Shown here piece after piece: positions 46,547-54,975 of a stretch of DNA of 64,000 bases. The position numbers and the translations under genes were made by a program. Source of the stretch: Pseudomonas paraglycinae (GTDB taxonomy: Bacteria; Pseudomonadota; Gammaproteobacteria; Pseudomonadales; Pseudomonadaceae); the NCBI RefSeq assembly GCF_021601625.1, contig NZ_BQHR01000011.1, positions 1 through 64,000 on the forward strand, read 5' to 3'. The first letter of the stretch is position 1. Every line of letters begins with the position of its first letter. The notes below the pieces were generated by a model. It was not told the origin of the DNA, searched no databases, and saw only the letters and a list, made by a program, of their open reading frames with translations.

Positions 46547-47671
46547 TCATTTCGACAAATCGTCAGTCTGCGGCAGCAATTGCACCCCGAGATACAACGC
46601 CAGCATGCCATCGAGTTTCAGCGGATCGACCCCGCTCAACTCGGCAATCCGCTCCATCCGGTAACGCAGGCTGTTGCGGTGAATGCCCAAGGCATCGGCG
46701 CAGGACTGGCTCTGCCCGTCGTGATCGCACCAGCTGCGCAAAGTCGCGAGCAACTGGCCGTTGCTGTCTTTGGCGATGACCTTGCGTAACGGTTTGAGCA
46801 GTTCATCCAGTGCATCATCGTTGCGATGACGCCAGAGCATGACCGGCAAACGATAGCGATTGAGGGTCAGCAGGCGTGAGCGCGGCAGCACTTCGCGGCC
46901 ATAGGCGAGCAAGTCGCCCACCCTTCGATAGCAACGGCGCAACCCGGCCAGCCCATCGGCCTGCCCGCCCACTGCGATGCGCAGAATGTTCCAGCCCAGA
47001 CCATCGAGTTTTTCCAGCAGGCGATCATGCTCGACGTTCTGACTGGCCGGCCGGCACCAGAGCAGCGACGACTTGGCGGAACTCACGCACCAACTGTCGG
47101 GGTAGCGCGACAACAACCAGGCACTCAGCGCCTCGACGGTTTGCCCCGGCCCGTGTTCCAGGCCCAACTCGAACAGATACGGCACCCGCGTCAGTTGCGG
47201 TTTGAGCCCGAGTTGCTGGGCTTCATCCACCAAACGCGGCGAATCCCCCGCTTCACTCAACAGCAGCGCGAGCAAGTCATCGCAACGCTGCCGCCGCCAT
47301 TGCTGTTCGGATTGCTGGTTGCGCTGGCCCACCAGCATTTCAGCGGTCATGCGCACCAGTTCGGCGTAAGTGCGCAGCTGCTCCGGCTCGCCGGTGATGC
47401 CGAGTACGCCGATCAAACGCTGATCGAGCAACAGCGGCAGATTGATCCCCGGCTGCACGCCTTTCAGATGCACCGCCGTCTGCGCGTCAATCTCCACCAC
47501 CCGCCCGTTGGCCAGCACCAGTTGCGCGCCCTCGTGGCGGGTGTTGATCCGCTCCGGCTCGCCGCTGCCGAGAATCAGCCCCTGGCTGTCCATGACGTTG
47601 ACGTTGTACGGCAAAATGGCCATGGCCCGGTCGACGATATCCTGGGCGAGGTCGTGATCGAGTTCGAACAT
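46547..47671 (-). CDS. cdaR: CdaR-type sugar diacid regulator
   Basis: A 374-residue activator. The N-terminal diacid-recognition domain (FELDHDLAQDIVDRAMAILP through HEGAQLVLANGRVVEIDAQT, residues 1-130) precedes a linker and a C-terminal PucR-type HTH (CADALGIHRNSLRYRMERIAE). CdaR proteins respond to glycerate or diacids. The start MFELDHD at 47671 is preferred to a 21-codon extension. Gene order glycerate kinase-CdaR, divergent from an MFS carrier, resembles gar/gud loci. Confidence 0.85.
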   Translation of the reverse strand: MFELDHDLAQDIVDRAMAILPYNVNVMDSQGLILGSGEPERINTRHEGAQLVLANGRVVEIDAQTAVHLKGVQPGINLPLLLDQRLIGVLGITGEPEQLRTYAELVRMTAEMLVGQRNQQSEQQWRRQRCDDLLALLLSEAGDSPRLVDEAQQLGLKPQLTRVPYLFELGLEHGPGQTVEALSAWLLSRYPDSWCVSSAKSSLLWCRPASQNVEHDRLLEKLDGLGWNILRIAVGGQADGLAGLRRCYRRVGDLLAYGREVLPRSRLLTLNRYRLPVMLWRHRNDDALDELLKPLRKVIAKDSNGQLLATLRSWCDHDGQSQSCADALGIHRNSLRYRMERIAELSGVDPLKLDGMLALYLGVQLLPQTDDLSK

Positions 47672-47842
47672 AAGGGCTGGAATCCTTGAAAACAGGCGCG
47701 GACGGTTGTTCACCCGCACAGGGTCTGGCAGCAAACCCTGTGCTCAGGCACAAAGACAATCCGGCCAAAGGTGGCCGAGACTCTCAGGGCGATCAACGTT
47801 ACCCTTTGCATCGCAAAAAATCATAATAAAGAGAGAGCCGCC

Positions 47843-49153
47843 ATGTCGCAGAGCGCCGCTGCCGCCCAGACCATCGATGACGATAAAAACGCCGTCTACA
47901 AACGCATCACCCTGCGTTTGATTCCCTTCATCTTCATCTGCTACCTGTTCAACTACCTCGACCGGGTCAACGTTGGATTCGCCAAACTGCAGATGCTCGA
48001 CGCGCTGAAATTCAGCGAAACCGTGTACGGCCTCGGGGCCGGTATCTTCTTCATCGGCTACGTGCTGTGCGGCGTACCGAGCAACCTGGCCCTGACCAAA
48101 TTCGGCCCACGGCGCTGGATCGCGCTGATGATGATCACCTGGGGCACGCTGTCGACCTGCCTGCTGTTCGTCACCACACCGACCGGGTTCTATACCCTGC
48201 GCCTGTTCACCGGCGCGGCTGAAGCCGGGTTCTTCCCGGGCGTTGTGCTGTATCTCTCGCAGTGGTTCCCGACTTTCCGCCGTGGCCGGATCATGGCGCT
48301 GTTCATGTCGGCGATCCCTGTTTCGGGTTTGCTCGGCAGCCCGTTTTCCGGCTGGATCCTCAATCACTTCGCCGCAGGGCAAGGTGGCCTCGCCGGTTGG
48401 CAGTGGATGTTCCTGCTGCAAGGCATTCCGACCGTGGTCTTGGGCGCACTCGCCTACTTCCTGCTCAGCGACAACTTCGCCAACGCCAAGTGGCTGACCC
48501 CTTACGAGCGTTCGGTGCTGGAAGCGGATCAGGCCGAAGACCTGGCGAACAAACCGAAAACCACCTCCGATTCGCTGATCGCGGTGTTCAAGAACCCGGC
48601 CATCTGGGCGTTTGGCCTGATCTACTTCTGCATCCAGAGCGGCGTGTACGCGATCAACTTCTGGCTGCCGTCGATCATCAAGAACCTCGGCTTCAGCGAC
48701 AACCTGGTGATTGGCTGGTTGAGTGCGATTCCTTACCTGCTGGCCGCCGTGTTCATGCTGGTAGTAGGTCGCTCGGCAGACCTGCGTAAAGAGCGTCGCT
48801 GGCACTTGGTGGTGCCGATGTTGATGGGGGCTGTCGGCCTGCTGATCGCGGTGAACTTCGCGGCGAATCCGGCAATTGCGATTCTCGGCCTGACCATTGC
48901 GACCATGGGCGCGCTGACCGGTCTGCCGATGTTCTGGCCGGTGCCGACTGCCATGCTGAGCGCGGGTGCTGCGGCGGGTGGGTTGGCGTTGATCAACTCG
49001 ATGGGGCAGATGGCCGGGTTCCTGAGCCCTTACCTTGTGGGTTGGGTGAAGGACAGCACCGGGTCGACGGATGCGGCGTTGTATCTGCTGGCGGGGGTGA
49101 TTGTTGGCGGGAGTCTGCTGGCGTTGCGGATGACGCGGACGTTGCGGGCTTAA
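47843..49153 (+). CDS. MFS transporter (ACS family), probable glycerate/diacid carrier
   Basis: A 436-residue 12-helix major facilitator. The opening helix LIPFIFICYLFNYLDRVNVG has the ACS signature, and TGAAEAGFFPGVVLYLSQWF is typical of the GudP/GarP-type branch. It is divergent from the CdaR gene by 171 bases and is probably controlled by it. A GAGAGAG ribosome-binding site precedes the ATG. The specific substrate (glycerate, glucarate, tartrate) cannot be read. Confidence 0.85.
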   Translation: MSQSAAAAQTIDDDKNAVYKRITLRLIPFIFICYLFNYLDRVNVGFAKLQMLDALKFSETVYGLGAGIFFIGYVLCGVPSNLALTKFGPRRWIALMMITWGTLSTCLLFVTTPTGFYTLRLFTGAAEAGFFPGVVLYLSQWFPTFRRGRIMALFMSAIPVSGLLGSPFSGWILNHFAAGQGGLAGWQWMFLLQGIPTVVLGALAYFLLSDNFANAKWLTPYERSVLEADQAEDLANKPKTTSDSLIAVFKNPAIWAFGLIYFCIQSGVYAINFWLPSIIKNLGFSDNLVIGWLSAIPYLLAAVFMLVVGRSADLRKERRWHLVVPMLMGAVGLLIAVNFAANPAIAILGLTIATMGALTGLPMFWPVPTAMLSAGAAAGGLALINSMGQMAGFLSPYLVGWVKDSTGSTDAALYLLAGVIVGGSLLALRMTRTLRA

Positions 49154-49171
49154 GCCTTAGTCGAAATACAG

Positions 49172-49200
49172 AAACGGCCCTTTTCGGGCCGTTTTTCTTT
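49172..49200 (+). terminator. Rho-independent terminator
   Basis: AAACGGCCC / GGGCCGTTT stem with a TTTTC loop followed by TTCTTTT. It ends the MFS gene and faces the convergent small gene at 49210. Confidence 0.88.
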
Positions 49201-49209
49201 TGGATCTAG

Positions 49210-49581
49210 CTACAGCGGTGCTTCAGTCTTGAGTTCCAGATTATCCAGCGCCCGGTTCACCGCCAGTTCACTCAGCATGATCAGTTGGGCAATGCCCAGC
49301 AATACGTGCCGCTGCGAGCCGTCCACCAGTCCGGCGAAATCGGTGGCCATGGTTTTGGCGCAGGTCAGGGTTTCAGAGGCGTCGGCCAGCAGTTCTTCAC
49401 TGTCGATGCCGGGGGCGATGAGGTAGCGGGTGTTGGGTTTGAGCAGCGGTTTTCTGGGGAGCAGCGGATTGAGGTAGTGGTCGAGGGCGCGTTCGGCGGC
49501 TTCGTGGAAGGTCTTGGAGTCGAGGGATTCGTAGGGCGAGGTGGTGTCGGCTTCGGGTGGGTTGGGTGTTGGTTTGATCAT
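49210..49581 (-). CDS. Small DUF6124/DUF3077-type Pseudomonas protein
   Basis: A 123-residue protein recognised by its N-terminal PTPNPPE and SYESL-like start (PYESLDSKTFHEAAERALDHYL) as the small Pseudomonas family annotated DUF6124 (earlier DUF3077-like). Function unknown. It has no signal peptide; the C-terminal half (QRHVLLGIAQLIMLSELAVNRAL) is helical. AGGAG lies 7 bases before the ATG. The reading frame stays open upstream to 49755, but this region is leader with strong RNA structure. Expression is probably controlled through the leader, which can hide the ribosome-binding site. Confidence 0.82.
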   Translation of the reverse strand: MIKPTPNPPEADTTSPYESLDSKTFHEAAERALDHYLNPLLPRKPLLKPNTRYLIAPGIDSEELLADASETLTCAKTMATDFAGLVDGSQRHVLLGIAQLIMLSELAVNRALDNLELKTEAPL

Positions 49582-49800
49582 GGTGAAACTCCTAAGGCGC
49601 TTATTGGAGCCACCACACTCGCTACCAAACGATGGTGGTGGCCAGACGCAGGTTGGTAGACCGGGCCTTAGGAGAAACGGCGCACCCGAAGGTGCCCTGC
49701 GAATGACCACCATAAAACAGAGACAAAAGACTCTACAAAATGGAGCACTCTGCACTTAAAGACCCGGGCTACCAAACCCGATCGCTGTTCTTTTCAGCGA
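49582..49800 (-). promoter_or_regulatory. Structured leader RNA with pseudoknot over the RBS
   Basis: On the minus strand three perfect complementary pairs occur: A CTCCTAAGGC (49665-49674) with A' GCCTTAGGAG (49589-49598, the ribosome-binding site); B CTACCAA (49653-49659) with B' TTGGTAG (49622-49628); and C GCCACCAC (49635-49642) with C' GTGGTGGC (49609-49616). The order A-B-C-B'-C'-A' makes B/C an H-type pseudoknot inside the 10-bp A helix. Upstream are a UUCG-loop hairpin GCACC-TTCG-GGTGC (49682-49695), a UCGCUG/CAGCGA hairpin (49782-49800) and a second TTTGGTAG copy (49769-49776) that could compete for B. Confidence 0.6.
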
Positions 49801-49810
49801 CGGGACAACG

Positions 49811-49841
49811 ATAAAACCCGGCCCTTGAGCGCACAAGCCGG
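49811..49841 (-). terminator. Terminator-like hairpin upstream of the leader
   Basis: On the minus strand CCGGCTTG pairs with CAAGGGCCGG (two-base bulge), 6-base loop, then GGTTTTAT. It could end transcription coming from the VOC gene at 50126, separating it from the leader. Confidence 0.45.
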
Positions 49842-49953
49842 CGGATTCTGGCTTAGTCGTAGGCAACGGCGCAAGGTTGTGTAGCCTGGGGTGCGTGTCT
49901 GGACGTGTCCTTTAAACGCATGGCTTAAACACTGCGGTGTACTTGAGAATTTA

Positions 49954-50115
49954 CCCCCTCACCCCAGCCCTCTCCCCCAAGGGGGCGAGGGGGAAAGGGA
50001 GCCGATGTGTATGTTTTTCAAAACCGGAGTTCGACTCGGTATTTCACGTCGGCGTAACTTGTGAGAACACCTCCGTCGGCTCCCTCTCCCTCCGGGAGAG
50101 GGCTGGGGTGAGGGA
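49954..50115. repeat. MITE-like inverted-repeat element, copy 2
   Basis: Left end CCCCCTCACCCCAGCCCTC, right end GAGGGCTGGGGTGAGGG, about 160 bases. The interior contains GAGTTCGACTCGGTATTTCA followed by GTCGGCGTAACT, similar to copy 1 at 121-339. It lies just after the VOC gene end. It has no coding content. Confidence 0.75.
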
Positions 50116-50125
50116 GCCCTTGATT

Positions 50126-50488
50126 CTAAGCCCCCGATTTCGCATCCAACTCCAAAACCACCCCACCCGGCATCTGCACAAAAATCTGCCAGATCCCATC
50201 CTCCGGCACCTGCGCCACCTGATACGGCAACCCACTGCCCTGCACCCGCTTCAAAACCGCGGCTGCGTCTTCATCGGTACGAAACGCAATATGACTCAAC
50301 GCCGCCTCATCCAGCGCCGGCTGCTCAATCACATGCACCAACGCCTCCTCATCCTGATACAACCACCGCCCGGGAAACGGAAACGGCGGCCGGCGCCCCG
50401 GCGTCAATCCCAACAACCCACCAAAAGCGTCCTGCAGCGCCTGACCGTCAGCGGTGTTGAAAGCAAGATGATCAAATGTCCACGTCAT
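50126..50488 (-). CDS. VOC-family (glyoxalase-like) protein
   Basis: A 120-residue single-domain VOC protein. The pattern FDHLAFNT at the start, LSHIAFRTDED in the middle and the C-terminal IFVQMPGGVVLELDA match the beta-alpha-beta-beta-beta modules, with His and Glu in the usual metal positions (HLAF; HIAF; LEL). The reaction and substrate are unknown. It is divergent from a LysR regulator gene 97 bases away, which may control it. Confidence 0.82.
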   Translation of the reverse strand: MTWTFDHLAFNTADGQALQDAFGGLLGLTPGRRPPFPFPGRWLYQDEEALVHVIEQPALDEAALSHIAFRTDEDAAAVLKRVQGSGLPYQVAQVPEDGIWQIFVQMPGGVVLELDAKSGA

Positions 50489-50585
50489 GTCTGTCTCCTG
50501 CGGTTATTCAGGATTTCAGTATCTGCGCTTGCCAATCCCGGAAAAATCCCGCAAAACGCCAAGGATCTTCAACGGATTTTTACTA

Positions 50586-51485
50586 ATGAGCTCAATCCTC
50601 GATCTGGAAATCTTCGTCCGCACCGCCGACTCCGGCAGCATCTCCGCCGCCGCCCGGGCGCTGGAGCTGACGCCGGCCGCCGCCAGCATCGCGCTGAAAC
50701 GCCTGGAAACCCGCCTCGGCATCCGCCTGTTTGCCCGGTCCACCCGCAGCATGCGCCTGACCGAAGAAGGCCGGCGTTATCTGGAAAGTGTGCGTCTGGC
50801 GCTGGCCACCCTGGCCGAGGGCGAACAGGCGCTGAAGCAGCAGACCGAAGGCTTGAGCGGCGTGCTGCAACTGGCGGCGCCGTCGGACTTCGGGCGCAAT
50901 GTGTTGCTGCCTTGGCTGGACGATTTCAAGCGCGAGCACCCGCACATTCAACTGCAATTGCTGCTCAATGACCGGCATGCGGATCTGTTTCGCGAAACGG
51001 TGGACGTGGCGCTGCGCTTCGGCGTGCCGAGTGATTCGACGCTGGTGGCGTTGCCGATTCTGCCTGAGCATCGGCGTGTGGTCTGCGCCAGCCCCGCGTA
51101 TCTGGAGCGCCACGGCACACCGCAAAACCCTGCCGAATTGAGCGAGCACAGCGCCCTGCTCTATCTGCGTAATGGCCGGCCCTATAACACCTGGCGCTTC
51201 CATCGCGAAGACGAAACCGTCGAGGTCGAAGTACGCGGTGACTACCTCAGCGACGACGGTGAAGTCGCTCGCCGCTGGGCGCTCGCCGGGCACGGCATCG
51301 CCTACAAGGCCTGGCTCGATGTGGCCGAAGACGTGCGCGCCGGGCGGCTGGTGACGCTGTTCGATGACTGGCACGGCGAGAGCGTGCCGTTCAATCTGCT
51401 GTGCCCGCACCGGGTGCAGGTGTCGGAACGGGTCAAAGTCTTGCAGGCGTTTTTGCGCGAACGTTGCGAGGCATTGCGTCGATAA
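50586..51485 (+). CDS. LysR-family regulator
   Basis: A 299-residue LysR regulator with the N-terminal winged HTH (LEIFVRTADSGSISAAARAL, TPAAASIALKRLETRLGIRLFAR) and the type-2 periplasmic-binding-like effector domain. ATG at 50586 is the natural start; an upstream extension has no similarity to the family. Its divergent neighbour is the VOC gene, and an aldo/keto reductase gene lies 69 bases downstream on the same strand; either could be the target. Confidence 0.92.
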   Translation: MSSILDLEIFVRTADSGSISAAARALELTPAAASIALKRLETRLGIRLFARSTRSMRLTEEGRRYLESVRLALATLAEGEQALKQQTEGLSGVLQLAAPSDFGRNVLLPWLDDFKREHPHIQLQLLLNDRHADLFRETVDVALRFGVPSDSTLVALPILPEHRRVVCASPAYLERHGTPQNPAELSEHSALLYLRNGRPYNTWRFHREDETVEVEVRGDYLSDDGEVARRWALAGHGIAYKAWLDVAEDVRAGRLVTLFDDWHGESVPFNLLCPHRVQVSERVKVLQAFLRERCEALRR

Positions 51486-51554
51486 ATTCACTTTGCCGCG
51501 CTGGGCGCTTCTGGTATTTGATGGAAGCTTTCCCACCGACAAAAGGATTTCGGC

Positions 51555-52568
51555 ATGAGCTATCGCACACTGGGTCACTCGGGGTTGCAGGTGTCCACCC
51601 TCACCCTCGGCACGATGATGTTCGGCGAACAGACCAGCGCAGAGGACTCGCTGCGCATCATCGACAAGGCCTGGGATCAGGGCATCAACTTCATCGACAC
51701 CGCGGACGTCTACACCAACGGCCGCTCGGAAGAGATCGTCGGCGAGGCCATCGCCCGTCATCGGCATGAATGGGTGCTTGCAACCAAAGTCGGTTTCGGC
51801 CCGGTGGACGGCGTGCCGAATCGCAGCGGCCTGAGCCGCAAGCACATTTTCAATGGTCTGGAAGCCAGCCTGACCCGGCTCGGCACCGATTATCTCGACA
51901 TCTATTACCTGCACCGCGAAGACCACAACACGCCGCTGGAAGTGACGATTTCGGCGATTGGCGATCTGATTCGCCAGGGCAAAATCCGTTATTGGGGCCT
52001 GTCGAATTATCGCGGCTGGCGGATTGCCGAGGTGATTCGCGTGGCGGACAAACTAGGCGTCGATCGCCCGGTGATCAGCCAGCCGCTGTACAACATCGTC
52101 AACCGTCAGGCCGAAACCGAGCAGATCACCGCCGCCCAGACTTACGGCCTTGGCGTGGTGCCTTACAGCCCGCTGGCCCGTGGCGTGCTCAGCGGCAAGT
52201 ACGCACCGGACGTGACCCCGGACGCCAACAGCCGTGCCGGACGCCAGGACAAGCGGATTCTGGAAACCGAATGGCGCGTGGAGTCGTTGCGCATTGCCCA
52301 GCAGATTCAGCAATACACCCAGGAGCGTGGGGTCGGGATCGTTGAATTCGCAATTGCCTGGGTACTGAACAACGGCGCGGTGACGTCGGCGATTGTCGGG
52401 CCGCGCACCGAGGAACAATGGGATGCGTACACCAAGGCGCAGGCGGTGAAGATTACGGCTGAGGATGAAGCGTTTATCGACTCACTGGTGACGCCGGGGC
52501 ATGCTTCTACGCCGGGGTTTAATGATGTGAGCCATTTTGTGTCGGGGCGTAAATCGCATCAGGCTTAA
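51555..52568 (+). CDS. Aldo/keto reductase
   Basis: A 337-residue NADPH-dependent AKR. The tetrad is visible: Asp and Tyr in DTADVYTNGRSEE, Lys in LATKVGF and His in YYLHREDHN. The C-terminal cofactor-binding segment AIVGPRTEEQW is intact. The substrate is unknown; the class includes potassium-channel beta-like and general aldehyde reductases. AAAAGGATTTC precedes the ATG. A large hairpin follows the stop. Confidence 0.92.
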   Translation: MSYRTLGHSGLQVSTLTLGTMMFGEQTSAEDSLRIIDKAWDQGINFIDTADVYTNGRSEEIVGEAIARHRHEWVLATKVGFGPVDGVPNRSGLSRKHIFNGLEASLTRLGTDYLDIYYLHREDHNTPLEVTISAIGDLIRQGKIRYWGLSNYRGWRIAEVIRVADKLGVDRPVISQPLYNIVNRQAETEQITAAQTYGLGVVPYSPLARGVLSGKYAPDVTPDANSRAGRQDKRILETEWRVESLRIAQQIQQYTQERGVGIVEFAIAWVLNNGAVTSAIVGPRTEEQWDAYTKAQAVKITAEDEAFIDSLVTPGHASTPGFNDVSHFVSGRKSHQA

Positions 52569-52578
52569 GCACCTATGC

Positions 52579-52617
52579 TTCGACACAGGTTCCCGCTCTC
52601 ACGGGACCTGTGTCGAA
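52579..52617. terminator. Long hairpin after the aldo/keto reductase gene
   Basis: TTCGACACAGGTTCCCG pairs with CGGGACCTGTGTCGAA (one-base bulge) around a 6-base loop. The T-tract is weak, so termination is likely but not certain. Confidence 0.55.
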
Positions 52618-52707
52618 TGTTGGAAATATTGATCACTCGGCCAATATTCAGCACAAAAACCACGTATCCTGCGCGCCCCGTTTCACCATCACCCCCGCGA
52701 GGACAGT

Positions 52708-53589
52708 TTGTCTAAAGGCATTGCTTTATCGGTGACAGCATCGACGCTGTTTGCCGTCATGTATTACTACACCTCGTTGCTCACCCCGTTGAGCGGCGTG
52801 GAGATCTTCGGTTGGCGGATGTTGCTGACCGTGCCCTGCATGACCGTGTTCATGCTGGTTTCCGGCGAATGGCGGCGGGTGCTGGAGCTGCTGCGCCGGA
52901 TCCCTGCGCTGCCGAAGTTGATCGGCGGCCTGATTCTTTCGTCAGCGCTGCTGGGCGTGCAGTTGTGGCTGTTCATGTGGGCGCCGCTCAACGGCTACAG
53001 CCTCGATGTGTCGCTGGGCTACTTCCTGCTGCCGTTGTCCATGGTCCTGACCGGACGCATCGCTTATGGCGAAAACCTGTCATACCTGCAAAAAGTCGCG
53101 GTGTTTTTTGCCAGCCTCGGTGTGTTGAACGAGTTGTATCAGGTCGGCGGGTTTTCCTGGGCGACGCTGGTGGTGGTCGTCGGTTACCCGCTGTACTTCG
53201 TGCTGCGCAAATACCTCAAGACCGACAACCTCGGCGGTTTGTGGGTCGACATGACCCTGATGCTGCCGGTGGCGTACTGGTTTGTGCGCGGCGGCGAACA
53301 GGGTTTCGGCGTGTTCGATCAGTACCCGGCGCTGACGTGGCTGATACCGCTGCTCGGTCTGATCAGTGCATCGGCGCTGGTGGTGTACATCATCGCCAGC
53401 CGTTTGTTGCCGTTCAGTCTGTTCGGTTTGTTGAGTTACGTAGAGCCAGTGTTGTTGCTCGGCGTGGCGCTGCTGCTGGGTGAGAGCATCAAGCCCGGAG
53501 AATGGCTGACCTACATCCCGATCTGGCTCGCCGTGGTGGTGCTGGTGTTTGAAGGCTTCAAGCATCTGATGCGCCAACGGCGCCCGTAA
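52708..53589 (+). CDS. rarD: EamA/RarD-family transporter
   Basis: A 293-residue protein with ten predicted transmembrane helices, as in RarD. The opening SKGIALSVTASTLFAVMYYY, ISASALVVYIIASRLLPFSLFGL and YVEPVLLLGVALLLGE are typical. The start codon is TTG at 52708, with GAGGA 6 bases upstream; no ATG gives the conserved N-terminus. The substrate of RarD is unknown. A strong terminator follows. Confidence 0.85.
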   Translation: MSKGIALSVTASTLFAVMYYYTSLLTPLSGVEIFGWRMLLTVPCMTVFMLVSGEWRRVLELLRRIPALPKLIGGLILSSALLGVQLWLFMWAPLNGYSLDVSLGYFLLPLSMVLTGRIAYGENLSYLQKVAVFFASLGVLNELYQVGGFSWATLVVVVGYPLYFVLRKYLKTDNLGGLWVDMTLMLPVAYWFVRGGEQGFGVFDQYPALTWLIPLLGLISASALVVYIIASRLLPFSLFGLLSYVEPVLLLGVALLLGESIKPGEWLTYIPIWLAVVVLVFEGFKHLMRQRRP

Positions 53590-53600
53590 GACGCGCAATA

Positions 53601-53637
53601 AAAAGCCCGGCCTGCATTTCTGCAGGCCGGGCTTTTT
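53601..53637. terminator. Bidirectional rho-independent terminator
   Basis: AAAAGCCCGGCCTGCA / TGCAGGCCGGGCTTTT with a TTTC loop. It serves rarD and the convergent hpd gene. Confidence 0.93.
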
Positions 53638-53652
53638 TACATCTGGTGCGGA

Positions 53653-54729
53653 TTACTCGGTAGCGAGTACGCCACGACGCACCTGGTCACGCTCGATCGA
53701 TTCGAACAGAGCCTTGAAGTTGCCTTCGCCGAAACCATCGTCGCCTTTGCGCTGGATGAATTCGAAGAACACCGGGCCCATCAGGGTTTCCGAGAAGATC
53801 TGCAGCAGCAGACGCTTGTCTTCTTTATCCGACGCACCGTCGAGCAGGATGCCGCGCGATTGCAGTTGATCCACCGGCTCGCCGTGGTTCGGCAGGCGGC
53901 CTTCGAGCATTTCGTAGTAGGTGTCCGGCGGCGCGGTCATGAAACGCATGCCGATCTTCTTCAACTGATCCCAGGTCTTGACCAGGTCATCGGTGAGGAA
54001 CGCCACGTGCTGGATGCCTTCGCCGTTGAACTGCATCAGGAACTCTTCGATCTGCCCGGCGCCCTTCGACGATTCTTCATTGAGCGGGATGCGGATCATG
54101 CCGTCCGGCGCTGTCATCGCTTTCGAGGTCAGGCCGGTGTATTCGCCCTTGATGTCGAAGTAGCGGATTTCGCGGAAGTTGAACAGCTTCTCGTAGAAGT
54201 TCGCCCAGTAGGCCATGCGACCGCGATACACGTTGTGGGTCAGGTGGTCGATGATCTTCAGGCCGGCACCGACCGGGTTGCGGTCAACGCCTTCGAGGAA
54301 CACGAAGTCGATGTCATAGATCGAGCTGCCTTCGCCGAAACGGTCGATCAGGTACAGTGGCGCACCGCCAATGCCTTTGATCGCCGGCAGATTCAGTTCC
54401 ATCGGGCCGGTTTCGATGTGGATCGGCTGGGCGCCGAGTTCCAGTGCGCGGTTGTAGGCCTTCTGCGAATCCTTGACCCGGAACGCCATGCCGCAAACGG
54501 ACGGGCCGTGCTCGGCCGCGAAGTACGAAGCAACGCTGTGGGGTTCGTTGTTGAGGATCAGGTTGATCGCGCCCTGACGATACAGGTGCACGTTCTTGGA
54601 ACGGTGGGTCGCGACCTTGGTGAAGCCCATGATCTCGAAGATCGGCTCCAGGGTGCCAGGTGTCGGCGATGCGAACTCGATGAACTCGAAGCCCATCAGG
54701 CCCATTGGGTTTTCGTATAAATCTGCCAT
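53653..54729 (-). CDS. hpd: 4-Hydroxyphenylpyruvate dioxygenase
   Basis: A 358-residue Fe(II) dioxygenase of tyrosine catabolism, converting 4-hydroxyphenylpyruvate to homogentisate. The iron ligands are His in IDHLTHNV (near 161), His in IQHVAFLT (near 240) and Glu in [10 protein letters not shown] (near 322). The length agrees with the P. fluorescens enzyme. Gap 54730-54975 upstream holds only promoter-like AT-rich sequence with no recognised operator. The homogentisate-ring cleavage genes are not in the window. Confidence 0.97.
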   Translation of the reverse strand: MADLYENPMGLMGFEFIEFASPTPGTLEPIFEIMGFTKVATHRSKNVHLYRQGAINLILNNEPHSVASYFAAEHGPSVCGMAFRVKDSQKAYNRALELGAQPIHIETGPMELNLPAIKGIGGAPLYLIDRFGEGSSIYDIDFVFLEGVDRNPVGAGLKIIDHLTHNVYRGRMAYWANFYEKLFNFREIRYFDIKGEYTGLTSKAMTAPDGMIRIPLNEESSKGAGQIEEFLMQFNGEGIQHVAFLTDDLVKTWDQLKKIGMRFMTAPPDTYYEMLEGRLPNHGEPVDQLQSRGILLDGASDKEDKRLLLQIFSETLMGPVFFEFIQRKGDDGFGEGNFKALFESIERDQVRRGVLATE

Positions 54730-54975
54730 GGTTGGCGCCTCATCATTCTTATCAATTAACCAGAGTTATTTGTCAGTAATGCTGAGACCGGTGGGTGGCG
54801 CACAGGAGATGCCACGCACACTGCGGGCGAGGAAGTCACCGTATATCAGTTGAAACCCGAATATCTTCATTGTCGACCCAAGGCTCTTGCGGGCGAGGCT
54901 TCTGCTGCCAGAAGACGATTATTATTGTATGCGTAACCCGATTCTACACAGCGTAAATAGGGTTGTCTGCCCTCT

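Noticed and set aside
54730-54975. Regulatory site for hpd
   Set aside because: Looked for an inverted operator or sigma-54 promoter and found none that is convincing.
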